A stretch of 64,000 nucleotides of DNA from JAIBJN01 sp963775395 (GCA_963775395.1 CAVZIX010000002.1:69041-133040); one strand, 5' to 3'. Counted from the stretch's first letter, positions 45,668 through 54,655 are shown. Notes: generated from the sequence alone by a model not told the origin. Numbers and translations: made by a program.

Positions 45668-46681
45668 TCATTCTCCTCCCAAAGCGGCGTAGACGAGCTC
45701 ATAGGCCCGGATCGCATCTTTGGCCATCTGCGCCTCGCGGAGGGCGCCGTCGTCGATGCGCGAGGCAATGCCGTCGATGAAGCGCCACTGCACCACGCTC
45801 CGGCGCACCGCCTCGATCGCGTCCTCGGTGTACGGGTAGAGGTCGAAGCCGAGCCGCTCGCCGTTCTCGCCGTAGCCGGCTCGCCTCAGCTCGAGCGCCA
45901 GCTCGAGCGTCTCCATGAATGCGGTCGCGCCGACCATGTTGTCGTCGTCGAAGTCCCCCCAGCCGGAGTTCGCGTGCTGGTGGCCGAGGAGCCCTTCGGC
46001 CCCCAGGAGGGCTGCGTATTCCGCGAGGCTCTCCCGGTTCATGAGCAGGTGCTGCCAGTCCATGTTCACCTTGACGTTCGTGATTCCCTGCGCGCGCAGC
46101 TTGTGGATCACGTGCAGGGTCATGCCGATATTGCGCATCAGGATCTTCATGGCCGGCTCGGAGTTCTTGTGCTCGAGGAAGAGGAGAATCCCGCGGTCGG
46201 CACAGCGCTGGGCCGCCTGGCCGATCCCGTCGACCAGCCAGTGCCAGCTCTCTCGGTAGGGGCTCTGAAACGGATAGTTGTAACCCTCGATCCCCGGCCA
46301 GATGATGAAGTGCGCGCCGAGCTCGCCGGAGAAGTCGATCGCGGCGCTCGTCCGGCGGAGCGCCTCGGCGCGAGTGGCCTCGTCGGGGGAGACCAGCCCG
46401 CCGCGGCCAAAGCGCGGGTCGAGGTGGAGGCCCGTCGCCATGCAGTAGATGTCGTGGCCTCCCAGGGCGTCTCGCACTTCGTCGAGGTTGTCCTCGTTGA
46501 GCTCCTGCGGGTAGTGGAACTCGTAGCCGTCGATCAGGTCGCCGAGCCCGTCGACGGCTCTGCGCACCCGCTGGGCAGTCGTCTCGCCTGCGTACTCCGG
46601 CTTGTAGCCGCCGGGAACGAAGCGCGTGATCATCGGGCCGAGCGCCCAGATGCCGAGGCTGGTCTTCAGTCCGTTGCTCAT
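45668..46681 (-). CDS. sugar isomerase of the xylose-isomerase-like TIM-barrel superfamily
   Basis: A 337-residue TIM barrel related to xylose isomerases and AP endonuclease 2. Characteristic parts are IDGYEFHYPQ, FIIWPGIEGYNYPFQSPYRESW, FLEHKNSEPAMK, VKVNMDWQHLL (metal Asp/His), LLGHQHANSGWGDFDDDNMVG and FDLYPYTED. The metal-binding residues are all seen. The substrate is unknown; the divergent catabolic operon suggests a keto or aldo sugar. It starts at the ATG at 46681, overlapping the small VOC gene by 4 bp. Confidence 0.85.
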   Translation of the reverse strand: MSNGLKTSLGIWALGPMITRFVPGGYKPEYAGETTAQRVRRAVDGLGDLIDGYEFHYPQELNEDNLDEVRDALGGHDIYCMATGLHLDPRFGRGGLVSPDEATRAEALRRTSAAIDFSGELGAHFIIWPGIEGYNYPFQSPYRESWHWLVDGIGQAAQRCADRGILLFLEHKNSEPAMKILMRNIGMTLHVIHKLRAQGITNVKVNMDWQHLLMNRESLAEYAALLGAEGLLGHQHANSGWGDFDDDNMVGATAFMETLELALELRRAGYGENGERLGFDLYPYTEDAIEAVRRSVVQWRFIDGIASRIDDGALREAQMAKDAIRAYELVYAALGGE

Positions 46682-46881
46682 GTTCGATAGTCCCCTTGAA
46701 TCGTGGTGAGCTCGACCTCGAGCGGCCCGGCCTCGAACCAGACTGGCTCCTGGTCGGCGACCGAGGACGAAACGGGCCTCTCGACGAGACCGGGCACGCC
46801 CCCGTAGAAGCTGCGGACGTCGGCTTGCCGGCCGCGCGGATGCGGCGTCGACACGTGTTGGAGACGCCTGACCTCGGTCAC
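46678..46881 (-). CDS. short VOC/glyoxalase-like fragment, translationally coupled
   Basis: A 67-residue protein. RLQHVSTPHPRGRQADVRSFYGG and VPGLVERPV match the first beta-alpha-beta unit of a VOC (glyoxalase/bleomycin-resistance) domain. It ends after GPLEVELTTIQGDYRT, about half of the normal domain. It may be a truncated remnant or a minimal half-barrel that dimerises. The GTG at 46881 fits homology. Its TGA overlaps the isomerase ATG. Confidence 0.5.
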   Translation of the reverse strand: MTEVRRLQHVSTPHPRGRQADVRSFYGGVPGLVERPVSSSVADQEPVWFEAGPLEVELTTIQGDYRT

Positions 46882-46902
46882 GCGGCGCAGTCTACGCCGT
46901 CG

Positions 46903-46931
46903 TTGACACCGATCTTTCATCCTGTTACGTT
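46903..46931 (+). promoter_or_regulatory. sigma70-like promoter for the catabolic operon
   Basis: A consensus -35 TTGACA (46903-46908) is followed after 17 bp by TACGTT (46926-46931) as a weak -10. It reads toward the ABC transporter genes starting at 47000. Confidence 0.5.
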
Positions 46932-46938
46932 CGCCCTG

Positions 46939-46971
46939 CAAAACCGTTCATGTCCCTTCAAAAGCGATCAT
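46939..46971. promoter_or_regulatory. direct repeat, candidate operator for the DeoR-type regulator
   Basis: CAAAACCGTTCAT (46939-46951) and CAAAAGCGATCAT (46959-46971) match at 11 of 13 positions with a 20-bp period, nearly two helical turns. They lie just downstream of the promoter, where a bound repressor would block it. The link to the DeoR-type gene at 59135 is inferred. Confidence 0.55.
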
Positions 46972-46999
46972 TCTGCGGGGATCCGGTGACGCGGCTCAC

Positions 47000-48070
47000 G
47001 TGAGCGGGCAGGCGGCGACTGCATCGGAACCGGCCTGGCGCTCGCGCCTGGCGGCCCTCCCACCCGGCGCGCTCGTGCTCCGCGCCGCCATCGCGTTCGT
47101 CCTCACCTTCGTCGCCGCCTGGGTCGCCTATAAGGCGTACGGCGATCCACGCACGTTCGTGATCGTCGGGCTCAACGGCCTGACGCTTGCCGGGCTCTAC
47201 TTCGTCGTGGCGAGCGGCTTCACGCTCATCTTCGGGCTCATGCGGGTCGTCAACATGGCGCATGGCTCCCTGTACATGCTCGCCGGCTTCTTCGCGCTCG
47301 AGCTCCAGACGACCTTGACGGGCGGGGAGACGACCTCGGCCTTCGGGTCGTCGGAGGCAGGGCTCGGGGACTGGATCATCCCGCTGGTCGTCGCCTCGCT
47401 GGGTGTCGGCCTGATCGGCCTCGTCATGCAACAGATCTTCCTGCGCTGGAACCAGGGGCAGGACCTGCGTCAGGCGCTCATCACGATCGCGATCGGAATC
47501 ATCATCGCCGACCAGACTCTGGCGCACTTCGGCGGGATCGCGGAGTCGCTCGCGGCGCCGGACGTCTTTCCGGAAAGCGTCGACCTTCCGTTCTCCGACC
47601 TCGTGTATCCCTTCTTCCGCATCTTTGTCCTCCTGGTCGCGATCGCCATCGGGCTCTCCCTCTGGGCGATGATCCAACGCACGCGCTTCGGCATGATCGT
47701 GCGCGCAGGCGTCGACGACCGGCAGATGGTCTCGGCGCTCGGGATCAACATCCAGCTCGTCTTCGCCGGGGCCTTCTTCCTCGGGGCCGTGCTCGCCGGT
47801 CTGGGCGGCGTGCTCGGCGGGACGATGATCTCGGTCGACAAGGCCAACGACACGCAGTACCTCCTCATCTCGCTGATCGTGGTGATCATCGGCGGCATGG
47901 GGAGCCTTGCCGGGGCGGCCATCGGAGCGCTCGCCCTCGGTCTCGTCGACTCCTTCGGCGACGTTTACCTGCCGGAGGGCTACACCAACTACTCGATCCT
48001 CCTCATCTTCGGGCTGCTCGTCCTCGTGCTCGCGATCCGTCCTCTCGGGCTCTTCGGGAGACCGGCGTGA
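47000..48070 (+). CDS. branched-chain-amino-acid-type ABC permease (LivH-like)
   Basis: A 356-residue LivH-family membrane subunit. It has a cytoplasmic tail, about nine helices, and conserved NGLTLAGLYFVVASGFTLIFGLMRVVNMAHGSLYMLAGF (about 54-92). The IGGMGSLAGAAIGAL loop near the C-terminus contacts the ATPase. LivH family transporters carry branched amino acids, but also urea, amides and other ligands. It opens the operon after the promoter and operator. GTG start at 47000. Confidence 0.92.
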   Translation: MSGQAATASEPAWRSRLAALPPGALVLRAAIAFVLTFVAAWVAYKAYGDPRTFVIVGLNGLTLAGLYFVVASGFTLIFGLMRVVNMAHGSLYMLAGFFALELQTTLTGGETTSAFGSSEAGLGDWIIPLVVASLGVGLIGLVMQQIFLRWNQGQDLRQALITIAIGIIIADQTLAHFGGIAESLAAPDVFPESVDLPFSDLVYPFFRIFVLLVAIAIGLSLWAMIQRTRFGMIVRAGVDDRQMVSALGINIQLVFAGAFFLGAVLAGLGGVLGGTMISVDKANDTQYLLISLIVVIIGGMGSLAGAAIGALALGLVDSFGDVYLPEGYTNYSILLIFGLLVLVLAIRPLGLFGRPA

Positions 48071-49134
48071 CCCGGCCCGCGCTCACCGTGGAGCGTGCGC
48101 TCTGGTGGGGGCCGGGGCTGGCGCTCCTGCTGATCCTCGTCCTCGCCCCGCTTTTCTTCACCGACTTCTATCTGAGCCAGGTGATCACGAAGGCGCTCTG
48201 GCTTGGAATCGCGGCGGCCAGCCTCATCTACCTCGCCGCCTACGTCGGCATGGTGTCGCTCGGCCAGGTAGCGCTCTACGGAATTGCCGGCTTCACGATG
48301 GCGAATCTCGTCGTCGCCGACGGCGGCTCGACGATCGCATGGAACCCATGGGTGGCGACCCTGGCGGGCATCCTCGTCGCGGTCGGTGTCGGTCTCTTCT
48401 TCGGCGCGATTGCGAGCCGCAGCTACGGCATCTACTTCCTGATGATCACGCTCGCCGTGGCGGTCCTCACCTACTACTTCTTCGCCCAGGTGACCGAGCT
48501 CTCGGGCTTCGGAGGCGTGAACAACGTCGCCCGTCCAGGGATCGTCTCGAATCCCGTTTCGGATCCCCAGAACCTGTTCTACATCGCGCTCGGAACCTCG
48601 GCCGTCGTCTACGGGTTCGTCCGCTACCTGGCGCGCACGCCGTTCGGCCTCGCGCTGCAGGGCGTGAGGGACGACCCCTCCCGGATGCGCGCGCTCGGGT
48701 ACAACGTCCCGCTGCTGCGCATGCTCGCGTTCGGCCTCGGGGCGCTGATCGCCTCGTTCGCGGGGATTCTGTCCGTCTGGTGGAACACACGAATCTCGCC
48801 CGGCTCGATCGACCTCTCGCGCACGATCGACGTGCTCGTGATCGCGGTGATCGGCGGGCTCTACCGGTTGGAAGGAGCCTGGGTCGGAGCGCTCGTCTTC
48901 GTGGCGCTGGACAACTGGACCCGAGGTGTCGACCTCGTCGGCCAGCGCTTCAACACCGTGATCGGGGCGATCTTCCTCGCCATCGTCCTCCTCTCGCCGG
49001 GCGGGTTGATGGGGATCTGGCAGTCGATCACCGACTACATCGGGCGCCAACTCTCAGGCAAACCCCCCGCGCGGCCCTCCCCGGGCCCGCCGGACGAGGC
49101 CCGAACGGCATCCAACAGTCCACAGCCTTCATGA
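48067..49134 (+). CDS. branched-chain-amino-acid-type ABC permease (LivM-like)
   Basis: Membrane partner of LivH, 355 residues, about ten helices, with GMVSLGQVALYGIAGFTMANL (about 62-82), RTPFGLALQGVRDDPSRMRALGYNV (cytoplasmic coupling loop) and the C-terminal AVIGGLYRLEGAWVGALVF. It overlaps livH by 4 bp. The Pro-rich C-terminal tail is unique to it. Nothing in the sequence reveals the cargo. Confidence 0.92.
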   Translation: MTRPALTVERALWWGPGLALLLILVLAPLFFTDFYLSQVITKALWLGIAAASLIYLAAYVGMVSLGQVALYGIAGFTMANLVVADGGSTIAWNPWVATLAGILVAVGVGLFFGAIASRSYGIYFLMITLAVAVLTYYFFAQVTELSGFGGVNNVARPGIVSNPVSDPQNLFYIALGTSAVVYGFVRYLARTPFGLALQGVRDDPSRMRALGYNVPLLRMLAFGLGALIASFAGILSVWWNTRISPGSIDLSRTIDVLVIAVIGGLYRLEGAWVGALVFVALDNWTRGVDLVGQRFNTVIGAIFLAIVLLSPGGLMGIWQSITDYIGRQLSGKPPARPSPGPPDEARTASNSPQPS

Positions 49135-49228
49135 CTCAGAAGGGAGGAACGACGCGCGCCAACCGCTCGACGGGAACCCCGGTGGGGAACCGGGCGTTCG
49201 GATTGATCCAACAGGAGGAGAGGTAGGA

Positions 49229-50650
49229 ATGCGAGTTTCCACCGAGGGCGGGAGGGCCCGGCTCTGGGCCCTGCTCGCCGCGCTCGTACTCGTCTTTGCG
49301 GCGACCGTCGCAGCCTGCGGCGGTGACGACGATGACGATGACGACCAGGCCACCCCGACGACCGACACGGGGGGCACGGACGGCGACGCGACCGGCGAGG
49401 CCATCAAGATTGGCGTCTTCTCGAACAACGAGGGCGCGTTCGCGCCCTTCGAAGGCCAGACCTTTGGCGGTGCGATGCTCCCGCTGATCAACCGCGGGGC
49501 GACTCCCGTCAGCGGCGACCCGACCGACGGCGTCGAGAACGCCACGATCGCCGGGCACCCGATCGAGATCGTCTACGGCGGTTCGGACTCGACCCCGGAC
49601 AAGGCGGTCGAGGAGGCACGGCGGCTCGTCGAGCAGGAGGGGGTGGACATCCTCGTGGGGCCCCTGTCGGGGAGCGAGGGGATCGCCGTCGCCAACTACT
49701 CGAAGGAGCAGCCCGGAGTCACGTTCGTGAACGGCATCTCGGGCGCGCAGGACACGACGCTCAAGGTCCGGTCTCCGAACTTCTTCCGCTTCCACAACGA
49801 CGGCACTCAGTGGACGGCGGGGCTCGGCGACTACGCCTATAACGAGCTCGGCTGGCGGAACGTCGTCACGATCGGCGACGACTACGACTTCCCGTACTCG
49901 CAGATCGCCGGCTTCGTGGCCGAGTTCTGCTCGATCGGCGGAAACGTGACGCAGCGGCTCTGGCCGCCGCTCGGCGAGGAGGACTACTCCTCGTACATCA
50001 CGCAGATCCCAGAGGACGTCGACGGCTTCTTCATGGGCGTCGGCGGGACCGGGACCGTCGCCTTCGTGAAGCAGTACGGACAGCTGCGCGGCAACCTCGC
50101 CGACAAGATCATGGGCGGCATCTTCATGACCGACCCCGTGATCCTCGAAGAGCTCGGGGATCAGGTCGTCGGAGTCGTGACGGCCGGTATGACCGCGGGC
50201 GACTCGCAGGAGCCCGCATACCTCGAGTACACCGCGCAGATCGCAGAGTCCTATCCGGAGCTCGAAGGCACGGGCTCGAGCGTCTTCTTCTATGGCTACT
50301 ACACGGCCATGGAGGCGATCGCGCAGGCGCTCGAGCAGGTCGAGGGCGACCTCTCCGATGAGCATGCCGCCTTCAGAGACGCGCTGGCGAACCTCGAGCT
50401 CGACGCCCCGCTCGGGACGATCAAGCTCGATGAGAACCGCCAGGCGATCATGGACAACTTCCTCCAGCAGATCGTCGAGGACCAGTCCGGCGACGGCATC
50501 CCCGACGTGCAGACGCTCAAGACGATCCCGGAGGTCGACCAGACGTTCGCGGGCGCCTTCAGCCCGGACACGCCCTCGCCCGACCGGACGAACCCGCCTT
50601 GCGAGGAGGGCACGCCGCCTCCGTGGACCCAGCAGGGCGGAGGGAGCTAG
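49229..50650 (+). CDS. ABC transporter substrate-binding lipoprotein (LivK-like)
   Basis: A 473-residue type I periplasmic-binding protein. A lipoprotein signal ends at VAAC (C30), then an acidic Asp-run linker leads to IKIGVFSNNEGAFAPFEGQTF. VEEARRLVEQEGVDILVGPLSG and TFVNGISGAQDTTL (ligand cleft) follow. The ATG follows AGGAGGAGAGG. In the 94-bp gap before it, GGGAACC is repeated, with no evident function. The ligand is unknown; class I proteins bind sugars, amides or amino acids. Confidence 0.9.
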   Translation: MRVSTEGGRARLWALLAALVLVFAATVAACGGDDDDDDDQATPTTDTGGTDGDATGEAIKIGVFSNNEGAFAPFEGQTFGGAMLPLINRGATPVSGDPTDGVENATIAGHPIEIVYGGSDSTPDKAVEEARRLVEQEGVDILVGPLSGSEGIAVANYSKEQPGVTFVNGISGAQDTTLKVRSPNFFRFHNDGTQWTAGLGDYAYNELGWRNVVTIGDDYDFPYSQIAGFVAEFCSIGGNVTQRLWPPLGEEDYSSYITQIPEDVDGFFMGVGGTGTVAFVKQYGQLRGNLADKIMGGIFMTDPVILEELGDQVVGVVTAGMTAGDSQEPAYLEYTAQIAESYPELEGTGSSVFFYGYYTAMEAIAQALEQVEGDLSDEHAAFRDALANLELDAPLGTIKLDENRQAIMDNFLQQIVEDQSGDGIPDVQTLKTIPEVDQTFAGAFSPDTPSPDRTNPPCEEGTPPPWTQQGGGS

Positions 50651-50667
50651 GCGAGCCCGAAAGAGCC

Positions 50668-51456
50668 GTGACCGTCGCAGCAGCACAGCCCCAGAGCGCC
50701 GAGCCGATCGTCCGCCTCCGCGGCGTCGGCCGGCGCTTCGGGGGCGTCCACGCCGTCCATGACGTCGACCTCGACGTCCACCCCGGCGAGCGTCGTGCTC
50801 TCCTCGGGCCGAACGGCGCCGGCAAGACGACGCTCTTCAACGTCATCTCCGGCGAGTTCCCGCCCACCCAGGGACGCGTCGAGCTCTTCGGACGCGACGT
50901 CACGAGCATGCCCGCCCGCAAGCGGGCCAAGCTCGGGCTCACACGCACGTTCCAGACCTCGCGACTCTTCCTCGGCCTGACGGTCGAGGACAACCTCTAC
51001 CTGGCCGCACTAGGTGCACGGGGCGGGCATCTCCGCCCCGTGCGCCTGCCCGGCCGCGACGCTCCTTTCCGCGAGCGTGCCCGCGAGCTCGCCGAGCGGG
51101 TCGGGCTCGAGGATCAGCTCGGGACGCTGGTGGGCTCGCTCTCGCACGGCGAGCAGCGCCAGCTCGAAGTGGGGATGGCGCGCGCGGGCGATCCGAAGAT
51201 CATGATGCTCGACGAACCGGCGGCAGGCCTCTCCCGTGGAGAGCGCGTCCTGCTGACCGATCTCCTGCTGACGCTTGACCGAGGCATCACGCTCATCCTC
51301 ATCGAGCACGACATGGACGTCGCCCTCGCGGTGGCGGAGCGGGTGACGATGATGCACGACGGGCGCGTGATCGTCGAGGGCACGCCGGCCGAGATCCGCG
51401 CCAACCAGCTCGTTCACGACCTCTACCTCGGGAGCCACCACTACGCCGATGAGTGA
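50668..51456 (+). CDS. ABC transporter ATP-binding protein (LivG-like)
   Basis: One of two ATPases of the importer, 262 residues. Walker A GPNGAGKT, FQTSRLFLGLTVEDNL (Q-loop), signature LSHGEQRQLEVGMA, Walker B IMMLDEPAAGLS and a final H-loop IEHDM are in order. This fits the LivG subgroup, with its distinctive N-terminal insertion around the Q-loop. The GTG at 50668 is the start by homology; an in-frame upstream start overlaps the binding-protein gene. Confidence 0.92.
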   Translation: MTVAAAQPQSAEPIVRLRGVGRRFGGVHAVHDVDLDVHPGERRALLGPNGAGKTTLFNVISGEFPPTQGRVELFGRDVTSMPARKRAKLGLTRTFQTSRLFLGLTVEDNLYLAALGARGGHLRPVRLPGRDAPFRERARELAERVGLEDQLGTLVGSLSHGEQRQLEVGMARAGDPKIMMLDEPAAGLSRGERVLLTDLLLTLDRGITLILIEHDMDVALAVAERVTMMHDGRVIVEGTPAEIRANQLVHDLYLGSHHYADE

Positions 51457-52174
51457 CCCCGTCTTCATCCTGGACAAGGTCAACGCTTTCTACGGGCGTG
51501 GACGCGTCCTGCACGACGTCAGCTTCGAGATGGGTCGCGAGCCGGTCGCGGTGATCGGCCGCAACGGCATGGGGAAGACGACCCTCTGCCTCGCGGTCAT
51601 GGGCCTCATGGCGCGCGCAGACGGCTCCATCCGCTTCGAGGGGCAGGAGCTCATGGGCCGCGCTCCCTACAAGATCTCGGGCGCCGGGATCGGCTACGTG
51701 CCCCAGGGCCGTCGCCTCTTTCCCTCGCTGTCGACGGAGGAGCACCTCGACATGCTCGGAACCGGAAGAGGCGGCCGCTGGACGAAGTCAGCGATCTGGG
51801 AGCTCTTCCCCCGTCTCGCCGAGCGCCGCAAGGTCGGCGCTGCCCAGCTCTCGGGCGGGGAGCAGCAGATGCTCGCCATCGCCCGCGCGCTCCTCGGCAA
51901 TCCCAAGCTTCTGATCATGGACGAGCCCTCCGAGGGTCTTGCGCCGGCGATCGTCGAAAGCCTCGTCGGTACCTGCCAGAGCCTTGTCCAGGAGGGGGTC
52001 GGGCTCCTTCTGGTCGAGCAGAACCTCGGCGTCGCCACCTCACTCGCCGAGCGTCAGCTGATCATGGTCGCAGGCGAAATCGCGACAGAGATGACCGCCA
52101 AGGCGCTCCTCGACGACCCGGACGCGCAGCAGCGCTACCTCGGCGTCTCCCGCGTCGAGGGGGCGGCCGCCTAG
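51449..52174 (+). CDS. ABC transporter ATP-binding protein (LivF-like)
   Basis: Second ATPase of the importer, 241 residues. Walker A GRNGMGKTT, IGYVPQGRRLFPSLSTEEHL (a LivF hallmark), signature LSGGEQQMLAIARALLG, Walker B LLIMDEPSEGLAP and LLVEQNL complete the fold. It overlaps livG by 8 bp and completes the LivHMKGF set. Confidence 0.93.
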   Translation: MSDPVFILDKVNAFYGRGRVLHDVSFEMGREPVAVIGRNGMGKTTLCLAVMGLMARADGSIRFEGQELMGRAPYKISGAGIGYVPQGRRLFPSLSTEEHLDMLGTGRGGRWTKSAIWELFPRLAERRKVGAAQLSGGEQQMLAIARALLGNPKLLIMDEPSEGLAPAIVESLVGTCQSLVQEGVGLLLVEQNLGVATSLAERQLIMVAGEIATEMTAKALLDDPDAQQRYLGVSRVEGAAA

Positions 52175-52179
52175 ACATC

Positions 52180-53412
52180 ATGGCCACCGTCGTCCTGCTC
52201 GGCACGCTGGACACGAAAGGGGACGAATACGCGTACCTCCGCTCGCTTCTGGGCGGGCACGGGGTCGAGACGATCCTGATCGACGCCGGCGTTCTCGGCG
52301 AGCCTCGCGCGGCCCCCGACGTGACGCGCGAGGAGGTGGCGCAGGCGGCAGGAGCAGACGTCCGTGCGCTCGCTGACGCGGGCGACCGCGGGGCCGCCGT
52401 GGAAACCATGGCGCGCGGCGCCGCGGAGATCGTCACGGGGCTCCACGCCGCGCGACGCCTCGACGGCATCCTCGCGCTCGGAGGCTCGGGCGGGACGGCC
52501 GTCGCCACCGAGGCGATGAGAGCGCTCCCCGTCGGCGTTCCCAAGCTGATGGTCTCGACGATGGCGTCCGGCGATACGCGCCCCTACGTGGGCGCGACGG
52601 ATGTGACGATGACGTACTCCGTCGTCGACATCTCCGGGGTCAACGCCGTCTCGGCCCGCATTCTGGCCAATGCGGCGGCCGCGATGGCGGGCATGGCGAC
52701 TGCGGACCCGCCCACGGTCGAGGGCGGGAAGCCACTCGTCGGGGCGACGATGTTCGGCGTCACGACCCCTTGCGTGACCGCGGCGCGCGAGCGCCTCGAG
52801 GAGCTCGGCTACGAGGTGCTCGTCTTCCATGCGACCGGCACCGGCGGGCAGTCGATGGAGGCGCTCATGCGGAGCGGCTTCATCACCGCCTCGCTGGACG
52901 TCACCACGACAGAGCTTGCCGACGATCTCGTCGGAGGGGTCCTCTCCGCCGGGCCTGACCGGCTCGAGGCCGCCGGCGAGCTCGGGATCCCGCAGGTGGT
53001 CTCTCTGGGGGCTCTCGACATGGTCAACTTCGGCCCCGTGGAGACGGTGCCGGTCGAGTTCCGGGACCGGCTCCTCTACAAGCACAACCCGACTGTCACG
53101 CTCATGCGCACGACCGCGGAGGAATCCGCCGAGCTGGGCCGCCGCATCGGGCGCAAGCTCTCGCATGCGACCGGGCCGGTGACGCTCTTCATCCCACTTC
53201 GCGGAGTGTCGCTCATCGACGTGGAGGGACAGGTCTTCTTCGACCCGGAGGCCGATCGGGCGCTCTTCGACGCACTCCGGGACACGCTCGATGCCGGCGT
53301 GGACGTGCGCGAGCTCGACACCGACGTCAACGATCCGGCTTTCGCCCATGCCATGGTCGACGCCCTCCACGAGCACTATCAGGCCTGGACGGCCGGCGGA
53401 GTGCGCGCATGA
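52180..53412 (+). CDS. Tm-1-like ATP-binding domain protein (UPF0261), copy 1
   Basis: A 410-residue protein equivalent to the N-terminal half of tomato Tm-1 (PF06792). It begins VVLLGTLDTKGDEYAYLRSLL. The glycine-rich ALGGSGGTAVATEAMRALPVGVPKLMVSTMASG and VTMTYSVVDISGVNAVSARILANAAAAMAGM fit the family's nucleotide-binding fold. ATP binding is known for Tm-1; the reaction in bacteria is not. Its stop overlaps the PEP-hydrolase-family gene (ATGA), the two halves of Tm-1 side by side. Confidence 0.9.
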   Translation: MATVVLLGTLDTKGDEYAYLRSLLGGHGVETILIDAGVLGEPRAAPDVTREEVAQAAGADVRALADAGDRGAAVETMARGAAEIVTGLHAARRLDGILALGGSGGTAVATEAMRALPVGVPKLMVSTMASGDTRPYVGATDVTMTYSVVDISGVNAVSARILANAAAAMAGMATADPPTVEGGKPLVGATMFGVTTPCVTAARERLEELGYEVLVFHATGTGGQSMEALMRSGFITASLDVTTTELADDLVGGVLSAGPDRLEAAGELGIPQVVSLGALDMVNFGPVETVPVEFRDRLLYKHNPTVTLMRTTAEESAELGRRIGRKLSHATGPVTLFIPLRGVSLIDVEGQVFFDPEADRALFDALRDTLDAGVDVRELDTDVNDPAFAHAMVDALHEHYQAWTAGGVRA

Positions 53413-54254
53413 AGCGGGAGGAAGCCCTGGCACGCCTGCGGGCGCAGGTGCAGGCGGGCCTGCCGATCATCGGCGCCGGCGCCGGGACCGGGCTCTCGGC
53501 CAAGTGCGCGGAGGCCGGCGGCGCAGATCTCATCATCGTCTACAACTCCGGGCGGTACCGCATGGCGGGCCGGGGGTCCCTCGCGGGCCTCCTCCCGTAC
53601 GGCGACGCGAACGCGATCGTCATGGAGATGGCGGGCGAAGTGCTCCCGGTCGTGGAGTCGACGCCCGTCCTCGCCGGCGTGTGCGGCACGGATCCATTCC
53701 GGCTCATGCCGGTCTTCCTCCGGGAGGTGCAGGAGGCCGGCTTCACGGGCGTCCAGAACTTCCCCACCGTCGGCCTCATCGACGGCACCTTCCGCCAGAA
53801 CCTCGAGGAGACGGGCATGAGCTATGCGCTCGAGGTGGAGACCATTCGCGCCGCGCGTGAGCTCGACCTGCTCACCTGCCCCTACGTCTTCACCCCGCAG
53901 GACGCCCGGGCGATGGCGGAGGCGGGTGCCGACGTGCTCGTACCGCACATGGGGCTGACGACGGGCGGGTCGATCGGTGCCGAGACCGCCAGGACGCTCG
54001 ACGAGTCGGTCGAGCTCATTCAGGCGATGCACGACGCGGCAGTGGAGGTGGCGCCGGACGTTCTCGTCCTCTGCCACGGCGGCCCCATCTCCGAGCCGGA
54101 GGACGCTGCCTACGTGCTCGAGCGAACGCGGGGCGTCGTCGGCTTCTTCGGGGCCTCGAGCATGGAGCGGCTCCCGACCGAAGTCGCGCTGACGGAGACC
54201 GTGAAGCGCTTCAAGGCCATCCCCACCCGCGGGCGGGAAGGAGAACACGTATGA
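53409..54254 (+). CDS. phosphoenolpyruvate hydrolase-family TIM-barrel protein
   Basis: A 281-residue TIM barrel (PF09370) equivalent to the C-terminal half of tomato Tm-1. It resembles PEP-mutase-like enzymes: GAGAGTGLSAKCAEAGGADLIIVYNSGRYRMAGRGSLAGLLPYGDAN, then LAGVCGTDPFR, NFPTVGLIDGTFRQNLEE and VLCHGGPIS. Such barrels often act on phospho-enols or C-C bonds beside a keto acid. The reaction is not established. Translation is coupled to copy 1 of the Tm-1-like gene, suggesting a stable complex. Confidence 0.85.
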   Translation: MKREEALARLRAQVQAGLPIIGAGAGTGLSAKCAEAGGADLIIVYNSGRYRMAGRGSLAGLLPYGDANAIVMEMAGEVLPVVESTPVLAGVCGTDPFRLMPVFLREVQEAGFTGVQNFPTVGLIDGTFRQNLEETGMSYALEVETIRAARELDLLTCPYVFTPQDARAMAEAGADVLVPHMGLTTGGSIGAETARTLDESVELIQAMHDAAVEVAPDVLVLCHGGPISEPEDAAYVLERTRGVVGFFGASSMERLPTEVALTETVKRFKAIPTRGREGEHV

Positions 54255-54655
54255 ACGGGAGGTTCGTCCACGAGACCGACATCGAGCGCGAGCAGCTCGA
54301 CTGGGGTGGGCTGGGCTGGATCAGCCGGCCACCGTCCACCGGTGCTCGACAGCTCACGGTGCTCGACGTCTCGCTGGAGCCGGGCCACGGCCACGACTTC
54401 CATACACACCCCGAGCAGGAGGAGGTGATCGTCGTCCAGGCGGGTGAGATCGAGCAGTGGCTCGAGGGCGAGAAGACCGTCCTCGGGCCCGGCGAGGCCG
54501 TGTTCATCGGGATGGGCACCGTCCATGCCTCGTTCAACACGGGACAGAAGACCGCACGGTTGACGGTCGCCCTCGGCCCGTGCGCCGGTGAGGGAGGCTA
54601 CGAGCTCGTGGACGTCTCCGGCGAGGAGCCCTGGAGGTCGCTGCGGTCGTCATGA
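54251..54655 (+). CDS. cupin-domain protein
   Basis: A 134-residue single cupin barrel. The first motif GHGHDFHTHPEQEEVIVV (about 44-61) supplies three metal-binding histidines and a glutamate. The second, GPGEAVFIGMGTVHASFN, supplies the last histidine. Cupins of this sort are isomerases, dioxygenases or simple binding proteins in sugar-catabolic operons. The start overlaps the previous stop (ATGA), and its stop overlaps the following gene. Confidence 0.88.
   Translation: MNGRFVHETDIEREQLDWGGLGWISRPPSTGARQLTVLDVSLEPGHGHDFHTHPEQEEVIVVQAGEIEQWLEGEKTVLGPGEAVFIGMGTVHASFNTGQKTARLTVALGPCAGEGGYELVDVSGEEPWRSLRSS

Noticed and set aside
49135..49228. Repeated GGGAACC in the gap before the binding-protein gene as an operator
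   Set aside because: The two copies are short, overlap a GC-rich run and have no helical spacing; nothing supports a regulatory role.
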